From contig QANU01033585.1 in the NCBI GenBank assembly GCA_003254905.1, positions 62,001 to 126,000 of the forward strand: a stretch of 64,000 nt of DNA, written 5' to 3'. Source of the stretch: Nissolia schottii. Taxonomy: Eukaryota > Streptophyta > Magnoliopsida > Fabales > Fabaceae. The notes below the pieces were generated by a model. It was not told the origin of the DNA, searched no databases, and was given only the letters and a program-made list of their open reading frames with translations. Made by a program: the position numbers and the translations under genes. This document shows positions 1 through 11,629 of this stretch, piece by piece (position 1 is the stretch's first letter; every line of letters starts with the position of its first letter).

Positions 1-1668
1 TGTCATTCCTGTGGATCTTTCTGTTGTCTGGGGTGATGTGAAACGGCGGGCAGTTTTCGAGACCCGTGGGGCTGCACCAGGCTGGAGTTTCAGGGTTGAT
101 GATCATCTCACTGTATCTGGTGACATCAGTGAGTACGTCCCCATCACAAGGGGCACCGTTGTTCTTCCAGCAGCTTCCAATGTCCAGAAGGTAGAACTGG
201 CTCTGGGGTCCTCCCCCAATCTTGATGTCTAAGCTCAGCCTCACCTTGAAATTCGGTGACTCTGGAAGCTGAATAATCATGAACACCCAAATGGTTAAAT
301 GTGGCTAATCATATATAAAATCAGGTCAAATTGAATGGAATTGAACCGCTAATTAAAACAGAATGGACATTTAAGACATTGGATCTGAAGGGAAATCTTG
401 TGTCAATCTCTACTTTGGCCCCTTCCGGTTGGAAGCGTCGATCATGTTAGCCTCATGTTATGGAAACGTACCAGCGTGGTTTCTAAAGTTGCTAAAAGCT
501 ATTAAATTAGTCTTTTGATATCGATTGAGTTAGTTTCTCCAAGGAATAACGTGATCGAGTTTTGACAACTTTAGAAACCGAGATTAATGTGCAAACTACT
601 CTAAGAACTCAAGTGAACGTTTACTCGAAAATTTTGGAGACATAAGCCTCTACTTACAACTTTCAGCATTCCCCTTGTGTCATAATGGTAACCTCCCGAG
701 AATCCGCAGGTTGCATCAGCTCTAAGGTACAGCATCAACCAAGGGTACTTCTTTGAAGTCTTGAGCTTGTGTTTGAACGCCCAACTCCCAACGCCAACTT
801 TCTTCTCCCAAATCACTTCATAGTAAGAAAGGCCATCACCATGCCCACCGCCACAATCAGAATCCAAATCATAACTACCACTGAACCCTCCACGCATTGT
901 GCCATCTTTGAGCTGGGTCTGTTGATGACACAGGATGGGTTGGTTCATGCACCCTTTTCCGAAGCAGGGAAACTGCCCGGGAGTAAAAGGAGGAACCTTT
1001 TTCCCATCCTGAGGACACAACCCAGACCTGGTGTCATAGTTCCCATTTTTCAGCATTATCATCCAAAATTGCCAAGGCCTTGGGGTGTCCTCAACCTCAC
1101 ATAAAGAACCCAAATACAGTTCCTTTTGAACCGCATAAATGTCTGTGTTGTTGACATCTTCTGGTTTCAGACCAGAAAATGGTTCCCCCACCCCAAGCCT
1201 GTTATCAGCTTCTGAGACCTTGTGTTTCAGAGAACCTGACATCACAATTCAGTTTTAAGCTTTCAAAAATAGAAAATCGTTTCTGATTTAAAATAAAAAT
1301 TAAAAATGGTTGAAATTGAAGAATGTGTGGAGGCACTTGGGTAAAGGGCACAAATAATATGCGGCAATTATGAATCAACTAAAATGAAATTGAAAAGAAA
1401 AGATTATGTTTGCTCTGTGATTTGAGTGACACATGCCTGAAATTAGATCAAAACAATCAGCAGCTCTGGGACTACCCATGTGAGGAGCTTCTTGGCCAAC
1501 TTCATTGCAGAAGTTCCAAGCCTCAAATGCCACCCTCAGTCCATCTCTTTGCATTCCTGGGTCTCCTACGGCAGAGGCATGGCTCTGCGATGTGGATGCG
1601 GATGCAAGAGAGATGCTGAACACGGCCACATTCACCAACACAAACAACGCACCGAACTGCTTCTCCAT
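1..1668 (-). CDS. Secreted plant protein of unknown function (DUF7705-like), 5' part, three exons
   Basis: The minus-strand coding sequence runs off the left edge. Exon 1 is 1437-1668, exon 2 is 658-1235 and exon 3 is 268 to below 1; the frame is kept across both junctions. The ATG at 1668 is the first in frame after a TAA. The N-terminus is a signal peptide (hydrophobic run GALFVLVNVAVFSISLASA). Exon 1 then carries GDPGMQRDGLRVAFEAWNFC, and exon 2 is rich in Cys, Gly and Trp with ELYLGSLCEVEDTPRPWQFW, FPCFGKGCMNQPIL and GGYHYDTRGMLK. Exon 3 has GGGPQSQFYLLDIGSCWKNN and RYSEMIINPETPAWC. These are hallmarks of a conserved plant-only family of apoplastic or endomembrane proteins with no established biochemical role; the name DUF7705 is from memory. 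Many cysteines suggest an oxidised, extracellular fold. Intron 1 has a GC donor. About 244 codons are in view with no internal stop, so the gene looks functional. Confidence 0.85.
1236..1436 (-). other. Intron 1 of the secreted-protein gene, GC-AG type
   Basis: On the minus strand the donor reads CAG|GCATGT and the acceptor GTCAG|GTTC. Only this junction joins exon 1 (ending DCFDLIS) to exon 2 (starting GSLKHKV) in frame with the conserved family sequence. No GT donor nearby keeps the frame. Intron 2 (269-657) is conventional, with donor GTAAGT and acceptor TTATTCAG. Confidence 0.7.
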
Positions 1669-1820
1669 TGCCGTTCTCACGGGTTGCCACTGCCTTGGAT
1701 TAATGGCAAAGCATGTTGGAGGGTCTTATGTTAGGAGCACTTTCTACTTCCACATAGAGATTTTGGGTTGGAGAATCTTTCACTTTCAAAAGTGACTGGC
1801 TTTTCCGATATTCGTTGCAC

Positions 1821-1828
1821 TTTATATA
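1821..1828 (-). promoter_or_regulatory. Candidate TATA box of the secreted-protein gene
   Basis: TATATAAA on the minus strand lies about 155 bp upstream of the ATG at 1668, which leaves room for a leader of about 120 bases. No other good TATA is closer. Assignment is by position and sequence only. Confidence 0.4.
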
Positions 1829-2131
1829 TTTATATTAAAAAAAATGTTTGGGTCTTTCATCATTGTATTTAATAGTCTTTTGAGTTAAAAACCTATAATT
1901 GAAAAGCAAATAAAAATTATCTTCACCCACTCATTAAAGAATTATTATTTTCTTCCAATTTCTTTTCATAAAAAATAACTTCCCACTTTTCACCTTTTAT
2001 TTCAACCACCACCTCTCATTTTGTTACAATATCTTTCTATTAATCTTTCACACTCTCTTTTTCTTGACATTTTTAGATTAGGTCATTTCTTTTTTTATAC
2101 CAACAACCCATAATAAAAAATCCAGATTGGC

Positions 2132-2157
2132 AGGCACGAAATGCCTACAACCACTAG
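2132..2157 (+). mobile_element. Candidate Helitron 3' terminus
   Basis: A short GC-rich hairpin (AGGCA, loop CGAAA, TGCCT at 2132-2146) is followed after a few bases by CACTAG and then T. Plant Helitrons end in a hairpin 10-12 nt before CTRR and insert between A and T. The 5' end was not found, so element size is unknown; it may reach back towards 1850. A related hairpin in inverted orientation lies at 49341-49355. Confidence 0.4.
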
Positions 2158-2160
2158 TGT

Positions 2161-3140
2161 AATATAATATTTATAGATTTAATTATTTACAATTATAATT
2201 TAGTTCATTCTTAAAATATAATTACAAAATATCCTCAATGTTTGATACATGGGATAAGATTAGATACTATTAGCTTATACTATAAAATTCAAGTTTATCG
2301 CATGTTTAGTGTAAAGCATGATAATATAATATTCTCATGTTTATGAACTGTCTCATGTGGGTCATGAACCCGCTCACTAAGACGATGTCTCACGCTCGCA
2401 TATTTTGGTTTTCAGATCACGTTGAGGATCTAGACATAGTTCCTCTTCAACAATAGTTAGTCAGCAACATCCTTGGGTAAGTTTCACGTTGTTGTGAAGT
2501 CAGTCAAATTTTAGTTTCAATAATTTACTTTATGTTATTTATATTAGTGTCTTAGAGTGCTTTAGTGATCTACGAGCAAATGGTCAGGTACATTTAGATA
2601 TTGGGTTTACGTACTTTATTTAAATATTTTAGTTATGGAATTTATGTAAGGTTTTCATGAGATGTGTTAGTTTATCTATGAGTTTTATTAAAGGTTTTTA
2701 GTATGTTAAAAGACTTTCGTAAGAAAATTAGTCTCTTACATACTAGTAGCAATTTTGGAGTCGTTACTTCTATTGGTGGAATGAGGGAAGAGTGATGCGG
2801 GGTCAGTGTTATGGTAGCAGGTGGTGGAACAATTTTTATTTATTTTTTACTTTTTATGATGATGATGAAGACCTTTTTTATGGGTTTCGTGTTAAAGATG
2901 AAGAAGATATGATATTTCTAAGTCAAAGTGGTAATAGCACCAGCACTGACAACAATGGTGGTGGTAGTGAAACGGTAGAAGTAGCTATGACAATGGATAT
3001 CCTATCACGTGAATATATAATACAAGGTTTTGTTGTTTATCTCAATCAAATAGTAATTTATAAAATCGACTTAACTACTTATAATATAGTATAAGGATTG
3101 ACTCCGGTCATCTTTAAGAAACTATGCAAGTTTCTATTCT
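2161..3140. other. AT-rich intergenic sequence, nothing recognised
   Basis: No gene or element terminus could be supported. The open frame at 2792-3094 has no recognisable domain and its composition resembles the surrounding DNA. Confidence 0.4.
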
Positions 3141-4900
3141 ATTTGTGCAAAGAGAAATGGGGGGTTGTCTGATTGGCTTGATTGTCACAAGTTTGGTTGA
3201 ATTCAATAATAAAAACACTTGTGCTCGAGGTATTTCTAGACCAAAGATCATGTATCATTGTTGTCATCTCTAAACATATTGGTTGATGGTTATGATTATG
3301 CAATCACATGATCATGAGGCAACCAACCTTGGAAATTACAATCGTGATTGCCTCGGGATTGATCACTCCTCTTTGACTAGAACCTTACAAACATTAGTAT
3401 GGACAAGAAGCGATCACTTGTAAACACACCATCCTAATTCCAAACGGACATAGTTTGATTCTCTCATACTCGTTACACTCTCAACGCATTAATCAACAAA
3501 TTAAGAATAATGAAAAGTAAAAAGAGAGAAAGAGAGAGAATTAGAAATCAATATTTTTATTCATGGTGTGCGTACCTCAACAATCCTCACATGGTCCTTG
3601 AGTTCCCTTTACGTAAGCTAAGGGTCTACTCTCTCATGATTGTGAGATTACACGTCAAATTGAAATAGGCATTACAAAAGAGATGAAAATAAAATAACGA
3701 CGCAAGAACTAAGCTTAAGAACTTACAAGAATAAAGATGGAAATTAAAAGGGTAAATGGGGGAAAGGAAGAATAAAGTAACAAAGGTTAAACTAGAATTG
3801 TAGAAACTAAGAAATGTAAAAGAGGAAGTAGAAGTAGAATGTGTAGAGGATAATTTTTTTTTCCATCTTTAGAGCATGTACTTTTATAGTGGAGCTGGAA
3901 GGCTTGATTTCTGGTGTCACATTTTTTGACACGTCTCTAACACCTAGAAAACATGTCAGATTGGTGTGGCAATCTTGTTCGTTGTGGCAATATCCATGTT
4001 CTTCAACTGACATGCTTTTGATCCAATAATCAACTACATCGTTGTGGCAATGTAAGGACATTGTGGTAACCTCCAGAGATTTTAAAAGTCTCTTTTTTGT
4101 TTCATTCTTCTTCTCCTGGCTCTAATTCTTTGTCCTCTTACTCATATTCACCTAAAACATCATCTCGTCATAGAAAAATCAAATGCCACAAGTGTATAAT
4201 TACGAAAACATGCTAATTGATGCAAATTGGCAAGTATTTCACCAATTTATCAAATAGCATAAAAAATTGAAAACCAAGGTAATTTCAAGGATTTTGGCAT
4301 TAAATTCATGCAAAATGCTTAATTATAGAAGAAAAGATAGGTACATAAACGAGTACCGAAATGGGTGGATATTTTTCAGTGGAGATGGGGATGAGAACAT
4401 ACTACATGCTTTGATGGATACCCGAACTTGAGGGGTAATTAAGTAGTTTCATATTTACTATATTTTATATTAATTTTAATAAATTGAATAACAACATACC
4501 TACTAAAATAATATTTCTTACCATATTTTAACTCAATACAATATTTCTTCTCAACCCAACCCCCTAAAACCCACACCCAAACTCATTCATACTTGACCAA
4601 AAATTAAATAAAAAACTCCACGTAAATAAAAGTGAAAACCCTAATACTAAACTCAAGACTCTAAGACATACTCTAAGAGTCTAACCCCTCTTCCATTGCT
4701 TGCTACTCACTAGGCCAACCACACCTACCCATGGTTGTAACCCACTGTCATCGTTGCATAAGTGGGTGAAGCAGCATGCATTGCAGAGCAGCGAGACGAT
4801 AGTGGTAGTGGGTTGCAACACCAAAGTGCATTGACCTTGGTGCACAAAACAGGGCAGGAATACAAATAACGAATAAAAACAGATAAATAAAAGAAAAGGA
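3140..4900. repeat. Repeat-like non-coding sequence, possibly LTR-derived
   Basis: The tone (A-rich minus-strand runs, short CT-rich blocks, no codon structure) is that of decayed LTR DNA. It lies downstream of the minus-strand gypsy gag and protease, where a 3' untranslated region or 3' LTR would be expected. I could not find a second copy in the window to prove it. Confidence 0.3.
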
Positions 4901-5211
4901 AAGAAAAACTCACAAACGGTGGGTTGTCTCCCACCCAGCACTTTTGTTTAAGGTCCTTAAGTTGGACGAACGGTGGCTTGTTCATGGTGGCTCGCCGCTC
5001 TAGTCACCTTCTACTATCCTGCAATAATGTCGCGAGCACGAGCATTTTGGTCTCCCAAGCTAGAATAGGGAAGAGGAAATTTATCGCTAGGATCTCCCCA
5101 CCCTATCTTGCCCACTTCAAGGTCACCCTTCGATGCAGTAATTGGTGGGAATAAGGAGTCATATGCCATCCCTGTTGCTAAGCTCATCTGACATACCTTT
5201 CGTTTCTTTTT

Positions 5212-5600
5212 CTAATCTCGCTTGGTATCAAAAATACATAATAGTGCTTGCTCTCCCCCAAACTCCATGGAGAACGTACCAAGATGGACATCGATCTTGG
5301 TGCGAGATGCCTTGAGGAAAAGTCTCCCCAAGATTATTGGTGTTTGACCTTCATGAGCTTTGTTCGCTATCGGAAGCATATAGAAGTCAGCAGGAAATAT
5401 CAAATCCTTTACTCCAACCTAGACGCCTTTAATAACCCCCAAAGGTCAAACCGTGTGGCGATCGGCCATTTGAATCACAAGCGGGGTGGGCAGCAACGGA
5501 CCTAGCCGAAGGGAGTTATAAACAGAGACGGCATGACGTTTATGGCAGCACTCAAATCAACTAAGGCATTCTCAAACGTGGTGCTCCCTATCTCACCACT
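5212..5600 (-). pseudogene. Gypsy aspartic protease fragment
   Basis: The minus strand encodes a DLSA-type active-site loop near 5555, then a break in frame. The intact stretch at 5212-5403 carries FPADFYMLP, TPIILGRLFLKASRTKIDVH and GTFSMEFG. That block matches the C-terminal half of retroviral-type proteases of Athila/Tat gypsy elements, which cut the Gag-Pol polyprotein. The two halves are in different frames, with stops between, so it is inactive. It follows gag on the same strand as expected. Confidence 0.65.
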
Positions 5601-5891
5601 GATAGTGAACACCCTGGATTAGAGCATTTCTCCGGCATCAGTTGGGTCATTGCAGAAACATTCCGAAGATAATACACTTGATCGCACCCTGTCGTATTTT
5701 TCCGATTCGTACACCATTCCTTTAACAGTTTGACATATTTTGGAATTCTTTGAATGGCAACGAGAAGGGGTATATTCACCTTGAATTTTTTTGAATACAT
5801 TAAAGATCTTCATTTCTTCTACCGTGAGGGTGCGGTTCTTGGGGTACAGTGCCTTGTAAGGGAAGGGCAAAGGGATGGGTTTCTCCTTCCT

Positions 5892-7375
5892 CTAATCAGG
5901 TGGACTGCTACCCATGTCTTCTCCTCCAGTGTTTCCACTAGAATCTTCACCTCCGGTGTTACCGCCAGAGTCTTCACCTCCAGCGTTACCACCAGAGTCT
6001 TCACCTTCGGTGGTGCCGCTAGAGTCTTCTTCCTTTTCCTTAGCAAAGTGTGTGATTGTATCGGATCTCAAGAGCATAGTGCTCATATTCACCCTTGGGG
6101 TTTGCACAGTTTGAGAGGGGAAATGAGACAAGCTTCTTTCTTGTGATTTCTTTATGGAGTGCAACTTACTCCTCATCTCTGACAGTTCATCCTTCCTTCC
6201 TACATCATTTTTAACAATTCCTGCATCATAGGACCCTCAGAAGTTGGGGCCGCCTGGGGGTGGTGGAGATGAGGGTGGAAAAGGGTGAAATTGTTGTTGC
6301 GGCCTCTGTGGAAGGGGCACATACCTCTATGGTTGCTATGGGAATTATTTGGCCTTGGGCTGCGGATTAAGAATGTTGGAATTATTGCTCCATTTGAATG
6401 TCAGGTTATCTTTCCAGCGTGGGTTGTAAGTGTTGCTATAGGGATCATACCTCGGCTGGTTAGACTGATCTGGCTTCCCAGAGAACATTGCAGCAACTGT
6501 AGAAGTATCTTTCCTGAGAAGCGGCCACTGCTAAGGGGGTAGAGAATGCCATTAGGATAGAGAGAATAAGCCACATTTACGGCGGCCACTTGGGATTGTT
6601 GTTCCATAGCCAAAGCACTAACTATATCTGTCAATTTGTCCACCTTCTCAGAGAGAGCCATGAATTCATTGGTTGGGTGGTTAATAGCAACTTCATGTAC
6701 CCCTCTGCTAGGCCGGTTGGCCCGCATCTCCAACCTCAAATGGTTTGCCATCTCACTGATCAATTGCCTGGCTTCTTCAGGTGTTTTCCTGTTCTTAAAA
6801 ATCCCACCTACAACATAATCGATCCACTTTTGATCCATGAAACTGAGACCTGCATAGAAGTGTTCCAAGAGTTGCACTTCAATGAACCCATGGTGGGGAC
6901 ACATGTCTCAATGTCGTTGGAATCGCTCCCAATACTCACCTAAGGTCTCGTCGGCCTTCTGCTGGATCCCAAAAATTTCTTTCTTAAGAGCTGATACTCT
7001 GTTGGCAAGGAAATACTTCTCAAGGAACAGTCGCTTCAGATCGAGCCAACTGTTCACTGCTTGGTGTGGAATGTTGTAGTACCAATCACATGCCCCACCT
7101 TCTCGAGATAATGGGAAGGCTTTGAGCTTCACGTTGTCAGGGGCAACAGTCTGGGAGCTCATGGTGTCATAGGTCATGTTGAATTCCTTAAGATGGCGGT
7201 GTGGGTTTTCCAACGTCAAGCCATGAAACTTGGGCAAATAGTGTAAAAAGTTGGACTTTAGTTCGAAGCCCATAGCTGCGTCAGGAAAAACCACATCGGA
7301 CCGTTCATACGAGTAATCGGGTGCTGCCAACTCGTCCCAAGTTTGGGTGGGTTTGCCATTATACCAGCCACAGGA
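5892..7375 (-). pseudogene. Gypsy gag (retrotransposon capsid) with in-frame stop
   Basis: The minus-strand frame opens near 7375 and reads into a typical plant gag domain: LPKFHGLTLENPHRHLKEF, then the capsid block SWLDLKRLFLEKYF and TLGEYWERF. A TGA at 6908-6910 interrupts it, and the same frame continues with CPHHGFIEVQLLEHFYAGL and EEARQLISEMANH to a stop near 6401. A separate frame (5892-6176) holds an acidic Gly/Ser tail with 9-residue repeats. Gag forms the virus-like particle in the cytoplasm. The order LTR-PBS-gag-protease supports the call. At least one nonsense and one frame change make it non-functional. Confidence 0.75.
5917..6024 (-). repeat. 27-bp tandem repeat, four copies, in the gag tail
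   Basis: Four adjoining units begin TCTTC on the plus strand and have exactly 27 bases each with a few substitutions. On the minus strand they encode a 9-residue acidic unit (GGEDSGGNT and variants). Keeping the length a multiple of three suggests expansion while the frame was still under selection. Confidence 0.75.
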
Positions 7376-7700
7376 ATAGAAGTATTAGTAGCAAAAGGGG
7401 GTTCCCTCTGTGCCTTGTTTCTTGCTTAATAGACATTAGCGTTCTTTCGATTTCTGAATCAAAATCGGCTAAAGAGAAATCAGGCAAGGAACGAGTCATA
7501 CATGAAAATCAAAGGAAAGAAAAAACTCTTTTTTTTGGGACAGTAATAAAAAATAAATCGAAAATAAATAAATTTATTTGTTTTTAAAAAAATAAAAAGG
7601 AAAGAACAAAAGCAAGAAAATAAAGAATAAACTAAAATCAAATGATAAAAAGAAAAAGAAAGAAAATAAAGAATAAAAAAAAGAATTAGCTAAATTGCTT

Positions 7701-7717
7701 CGCCGGCAACAGCACCA
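7701..7717 (-). other. Primer-binding site of the Athila/Tat-like element
   Basis: The minus strand reads TGGTGCTGTTGCCGGCG, differing at three positions from TGGCGCCGTTGCCGGGG, the site typical of Athila-like elements and usually attributed to tRNA-Asp priming. It sits directly at the LTR edge and upstream of gag, as required for minus-strand DNA synthesis. Confidence 0.7.
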
Positions 7718-8848
7718 AATTTAACACACACCAAAACATCATTAATTTTAGTGTGTGATCAAATAATAATTTGTAACTAAGTAAACCCCAAAAAACATAG
7801 TAAAGGGGGCTAACCTAGGTCGTCTCTCAAGGAAGCAATTCGAAAGCCAATTACAAGTACAACTAAATTACAGCGTTTGATTGGATGAATTTGAATTAAA
7901 AGGAAAGTAAAACAAAAGTGAATCAATGATGATTGAAAGCAATACCCTGCATACGGTGTTTTCAAATCAAGGATTAATTATCATTGGTTCCTAATCAATT
8001 ATTCATAGAAGGGGGAGTTGTTTGTTAGTTGAAATATCTAACTAACGCGCAATTGACCTAAGAGACTAGGACCGTCAATCCCTTAAACACTAAACAATAC
8101 AAGAATTAATTATCAAGATCTTAGCATTAAAATCTATATCAATTATGTCCCAATTGCACAACCTAATTAAATCTAATTAGTTTTCCCAAAAAGTTCCCAA
8201 ATTCTAAATCAATAAACCTTACGATCGTCAAGATTTATTAACCTATAATTAATCCTAACCAATAACATGCAATTGCTATATTACTAATTAAGGGCGGAAT
8301 AAATCATGAACAGATGTTAAGCACAAGAACCTCCAATTAATCCTAATCTAGAGTTACCGCGTTCAAGATATTAAGAAAACTACTCCTCCATGGGTAAAGG
8401 ATTAAGGCTCATAATAATATAATAAATGCAATACAAATTCAGAAGAAAAGATAAAAATCTCAAATAAATCGATGACGAGAAACAAGTAAAATTGTGCGAG
8501 AATCCAAGAGTGATGACAAAAGCTTCGACAATCTTTAAACCTAAAGAGACTAATTAAATAACATTAACATCAAACTCTAAAGAGACTAATTAAATAACAT
8601 TAACATAAAACTATGTCATTGTGAAAATAAAGGAAGTAATACCGGAAACCTAGTCTAAGAGCTTCTATTTTCGGAATTGATAGATGTGTTTTCAATTGTG
8701 TTCACCTTATGTCTATTTATAACCTTTGGGGTCCAATTTTAGGGTTTCAAGCTTCTGGCGATGAAATTCTGGTCTCAAACTCGCACTGCAATGCCAAAAA
8801 CACACTGGAGTGACACAGAAGCAAAAATGCACTGCAGCCCATGAAAAC
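7718..8848 (-). repeat. Athila/Tat-like LTR, proximal part
   Basis: It lies next to the PBS. The same sequence, including the block around GATCAAGGATTAATTATCAT and the stretch with ACGATCGTC(A/G)AGATTTATTAA, recurs at 49861-50189 and 55918-56395. The distal part continues at about 11346-11620, beyond an inserted LTR. Confidence 0.65.
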
Positions 8849-11345
8849 TGTAACACCTTTGCTAACTGCTTACACTATAGTAATAAGCAATGCTCACAGG
8901 GTTGTTATCTGCATTGGTTTGGTTACTTCTAGCCCCTACTTTTAGCTTTGCAAATATTTCTTACTCGAAAATATGGACCGTTTTGAAAACTTTTCCTCTT
9001 TCATTAATAATTTGTAAACTATGAGCCGTGTGTGGTCGAGAAAACATATATGTGTCAACGCTGGCGTCTCGAGCACTTGGACAATAATCGAAACAGAACA
9101 TGTAGAGCGTGTGTGTATATATATATATATATATACATACATAGGTATACGTATATGGTCCAGCATATACATAAATATTTGAGTACTAATACGCATTACA
9201 AAAAATCTATATAAAGGTCAATGACTGTCTAGACCATATAGACAATACAAAATATCGAGCACCCTATTACAAAGATAGAAATCCTTTTGTTGCACTGGCA
9301 ACTTCCCGCCGCGGTCAATCCGTCATCCTACCATGTGTAGGCCTCGTCAATGTACTCACTATGTACACCTGGATTCATAAAGGAGTGGGGGTGAGAACAT
9401 TTCGTTCTCAGTGGAAATCTTTAGTTTTACCTATCGCTTCATTACTCAGTTATGATCTAGGCCACTTAGGAGATCTCTAGGTGTTCATGCATACTAAACT
9501 CCTACTGATTATTGTCTTTTGTCTAGGTCCTGAGTAGCTTTATCTAATTTACTAGGTGATCGGGGGATCTAATCTTGCTTTACTTACTTATAGGTACTTG
9601 CGCTTTCTATTTCAGACAGTCACATATCCACATAACTTAACTGTTGATACTAGTACACATATATACTTACACACTTAACCATACACTTAACCAGTCATCA
9701 CATAACTCATGCATGCAGGGCTCGTTCACATCTCTGGTCAGGCTCGCCTGACCTCATACATCCCCTGTCAGCACTCCTGATGGGTCGTGTACTCATACAC
9801 ATTCTGTCTGTCCCCACCTCGGTGGGTTCTGTCCATCCACACCTCCTCGTACACCTTAGGACCATCGTCCCCTGGTGGTGTATGACCTACCTTTTTTGTC
9901 TGTCCCTCAAGGCTAACAAGACTCCGTCCCCTTACCGGGTGGAGAGGGGCCGCCCTCGTGGCGTAACCGGAAGCAGACCATATACACATTGCACTGTCTT
10001 TTTATCGGGTAACACCTAGGTGTTGGAAGGTCTGACTCGGTTTCTCTAATACCATCTCTCTACACTTATTCCCTATGTTCAATTATGAGCTTGCCATAGT
10101 TAGATGATAATTTCTCCAGTTATCTACGGTCATCCCAAAACCTTGACGGCGACCGGATCCTTGTGATGCATGCTTTCATAACACATAATTCCATAATCAT
10201 TTCCATCTTCAAATATACATTTCTAAAGGTTTAGTACTTGTTGGAAGCTGTAGGGAAACTAAAATCTTAAGTTCTTTAGTGGTCATTCAAATGACTAAGG
10301 CTATTCATTCGAATGACATGAAAATTTAGCTCTCTGTTGCTGAAATTCAATGGTCATTCAAATGACCATGGCTAGGTCATTCGAATGACCTGGTAAAAAT
10401 GCTCCAAAGTGAATACATTTCAGGGTCATTCGAATGATCTTGCCTTAACCTCATCCGTAGCGATGCTTCTTGCTTATTTTCTCTTTGTGTCTTACTATAA
10501 ATCCATTTTAGACTTCCCATAGATTCCAACAAGTACAGTTATATTCTTCTAACATTAAAACTACAAAAAACCATCTTTACAACATTATCTCTATATTTTT
10601 TACATAACATATCCTAAGTTACTTTCTCAAAAATAAACACATAGAATAACATAAAAATCCACATAGACAGTGGGTTTAGGGTTATCCACTTCCTAAGCTT
10701 GTTCTGATCGGGTGAAATTGATGAGAAAAATATTTTCTCCACGTTAATGTGCTCCTCCTATTTTTCCTGAATCTGGCAGCGTAACAACAGAGTGCACAAC
10801 CGGACCCAAAAATATGCAAAGTGAAAGAAATATGAGTGAAGTGAGCTCGGTGGCCATGGCTTTTTATAGCCAAGCCCACCGCTTCACTGTTTGCCCTTTT
10901 TCTTTTTATTTTTATTATTATTATTATAATTATTATTATTATTATTAATATAATATAATATACATATATATATATATATATATAATACTTATCCCTGCAG
11001 GAGGGGATAAGTCCAAGTGAGGTGGCCGTGGCTTATGCCACTTACCATGGACCACAGGACCAATTTTGATCATGTTTGATCGCGTTTGGTCGTTAATCGC
11101 TCGTGTACGGATATCCTAAAAATATTTCGAACACACAGTCGTGATCTACTAATTTTTCTGGTCAGGATGGTTGTCAGGTTAAGGTATTCGTGAACTTATC
11201 TCTGTAAGAATATATTTTATGGATACCTTTGAGACTTGACAAGATTCGGGTGTTGATCGAAAATCGATCCAAATCTCGCAAAATTTTCGTGAGCTTACGA
11301 AACCCTTATTTGGACTAGGATTTTGGAGAAAGAAACCTTTATAAT
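8849..11345 (-). repeat. Large TGTAACA-type LTR (Del/Tekay-like), minus orientation, 5' end lost
   Basis: The left edge TGTAACACCTTTGCTAACTG is the inverted 3' end of the LTR at 13264-16223. Similarity to that LTR runs through the palindrome cluster at 10265-10440 and stops near 11345, about 120 bp short of where the LTR should start. It contains TA-rich microsatellites at 9117-9139 and 10906-10985. It is inserted in the Athila-like LTR. Confidence 0.65.
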
Positions 11346-11620
11346 TAAATTTCCTACTCTTGTTTGCGCTCTTTTCTTCCATTCCTTGCTTCTTTTGCTC
11401 CCTTTCTTGCATCAACACTCAATTACCTGTGATTCTAACAACTCAAACACAAGATATTAAACGCAAAGGTTACTCAAGACAATTAAAATCACTTAAAAAT
11501 GATGCTTAAACTATAGTTTTCTTAATTTTGCTCATAAAAGGACAATTATGCAAATCTTATCATTTAGCCATCAAAATACGTAATTCTAGCCTGTAATACC
11601 CAATTTTGGAGTATAAAAAT
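11346..11620 (-). repeat. Athila/Tat-like LTR, distal part
   Basis: CT-rich sequence (TTCCATTCCTTGCTTCTTTT style) followed by an A-rich stretch is the style of the first part of Athila-like LTRs read on the minus strand. It is read here as the continuation of 7718-8848. The edge at 11620 is approximate. Confidence 0.35.
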
Positions 11621-11629
11621 GTTAGATTA

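Larger units (their letters stand above)
4900..11620 (-). mobile_element. Athila/Tat-like Ty3/gypsy retrotransposon, degraded, with an inserted younger LTR
   Basis: Read on the minus strand the order is 5' LTR (about 11620 to 11346, then 8848 to 7718), primer-binding site (7717-7701), gag (about 7375 to 5890), then protease (about 5600 to 5212). Downstream sequence at 4900-4990 resembles the untranslated stretch common in this group. No reverse transcriptase or integrase of this element was seen, so it is 3'-truncated or a non-autonomous derivative. Multiple stops and frameshifts show it is dead. Lineage is inferred from the gag style and PBS. Confidence 0.65.

Noticed and set aside
601-1104. 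Plus-strand open frames over the secreted-protein exons
   Set aside because: Shadow frames; the minus strand shows conserved residues and correct splice junctions.
1-1680. Neprosin (DUF239) identity for the first gene
   Set aside because: The block order (GDPGMQRDGLRVAFEAWNFC, GGYHYDTRG, GSCWKNNGAPCDGDV) is not that of neprosin proteins.
2792-3094. 100-codon open frame as a gene
   Set aside because: No recognisable domain, no splice context, and surrounding DNA of the same composition.
4681-4985. Two overlapping open frames of 86 codons with hydrophobic runs
   Set aside because: Lie in the untranslated part of the gypsy element; hydrophobic runs come from A-rich tracts on the plus strand.
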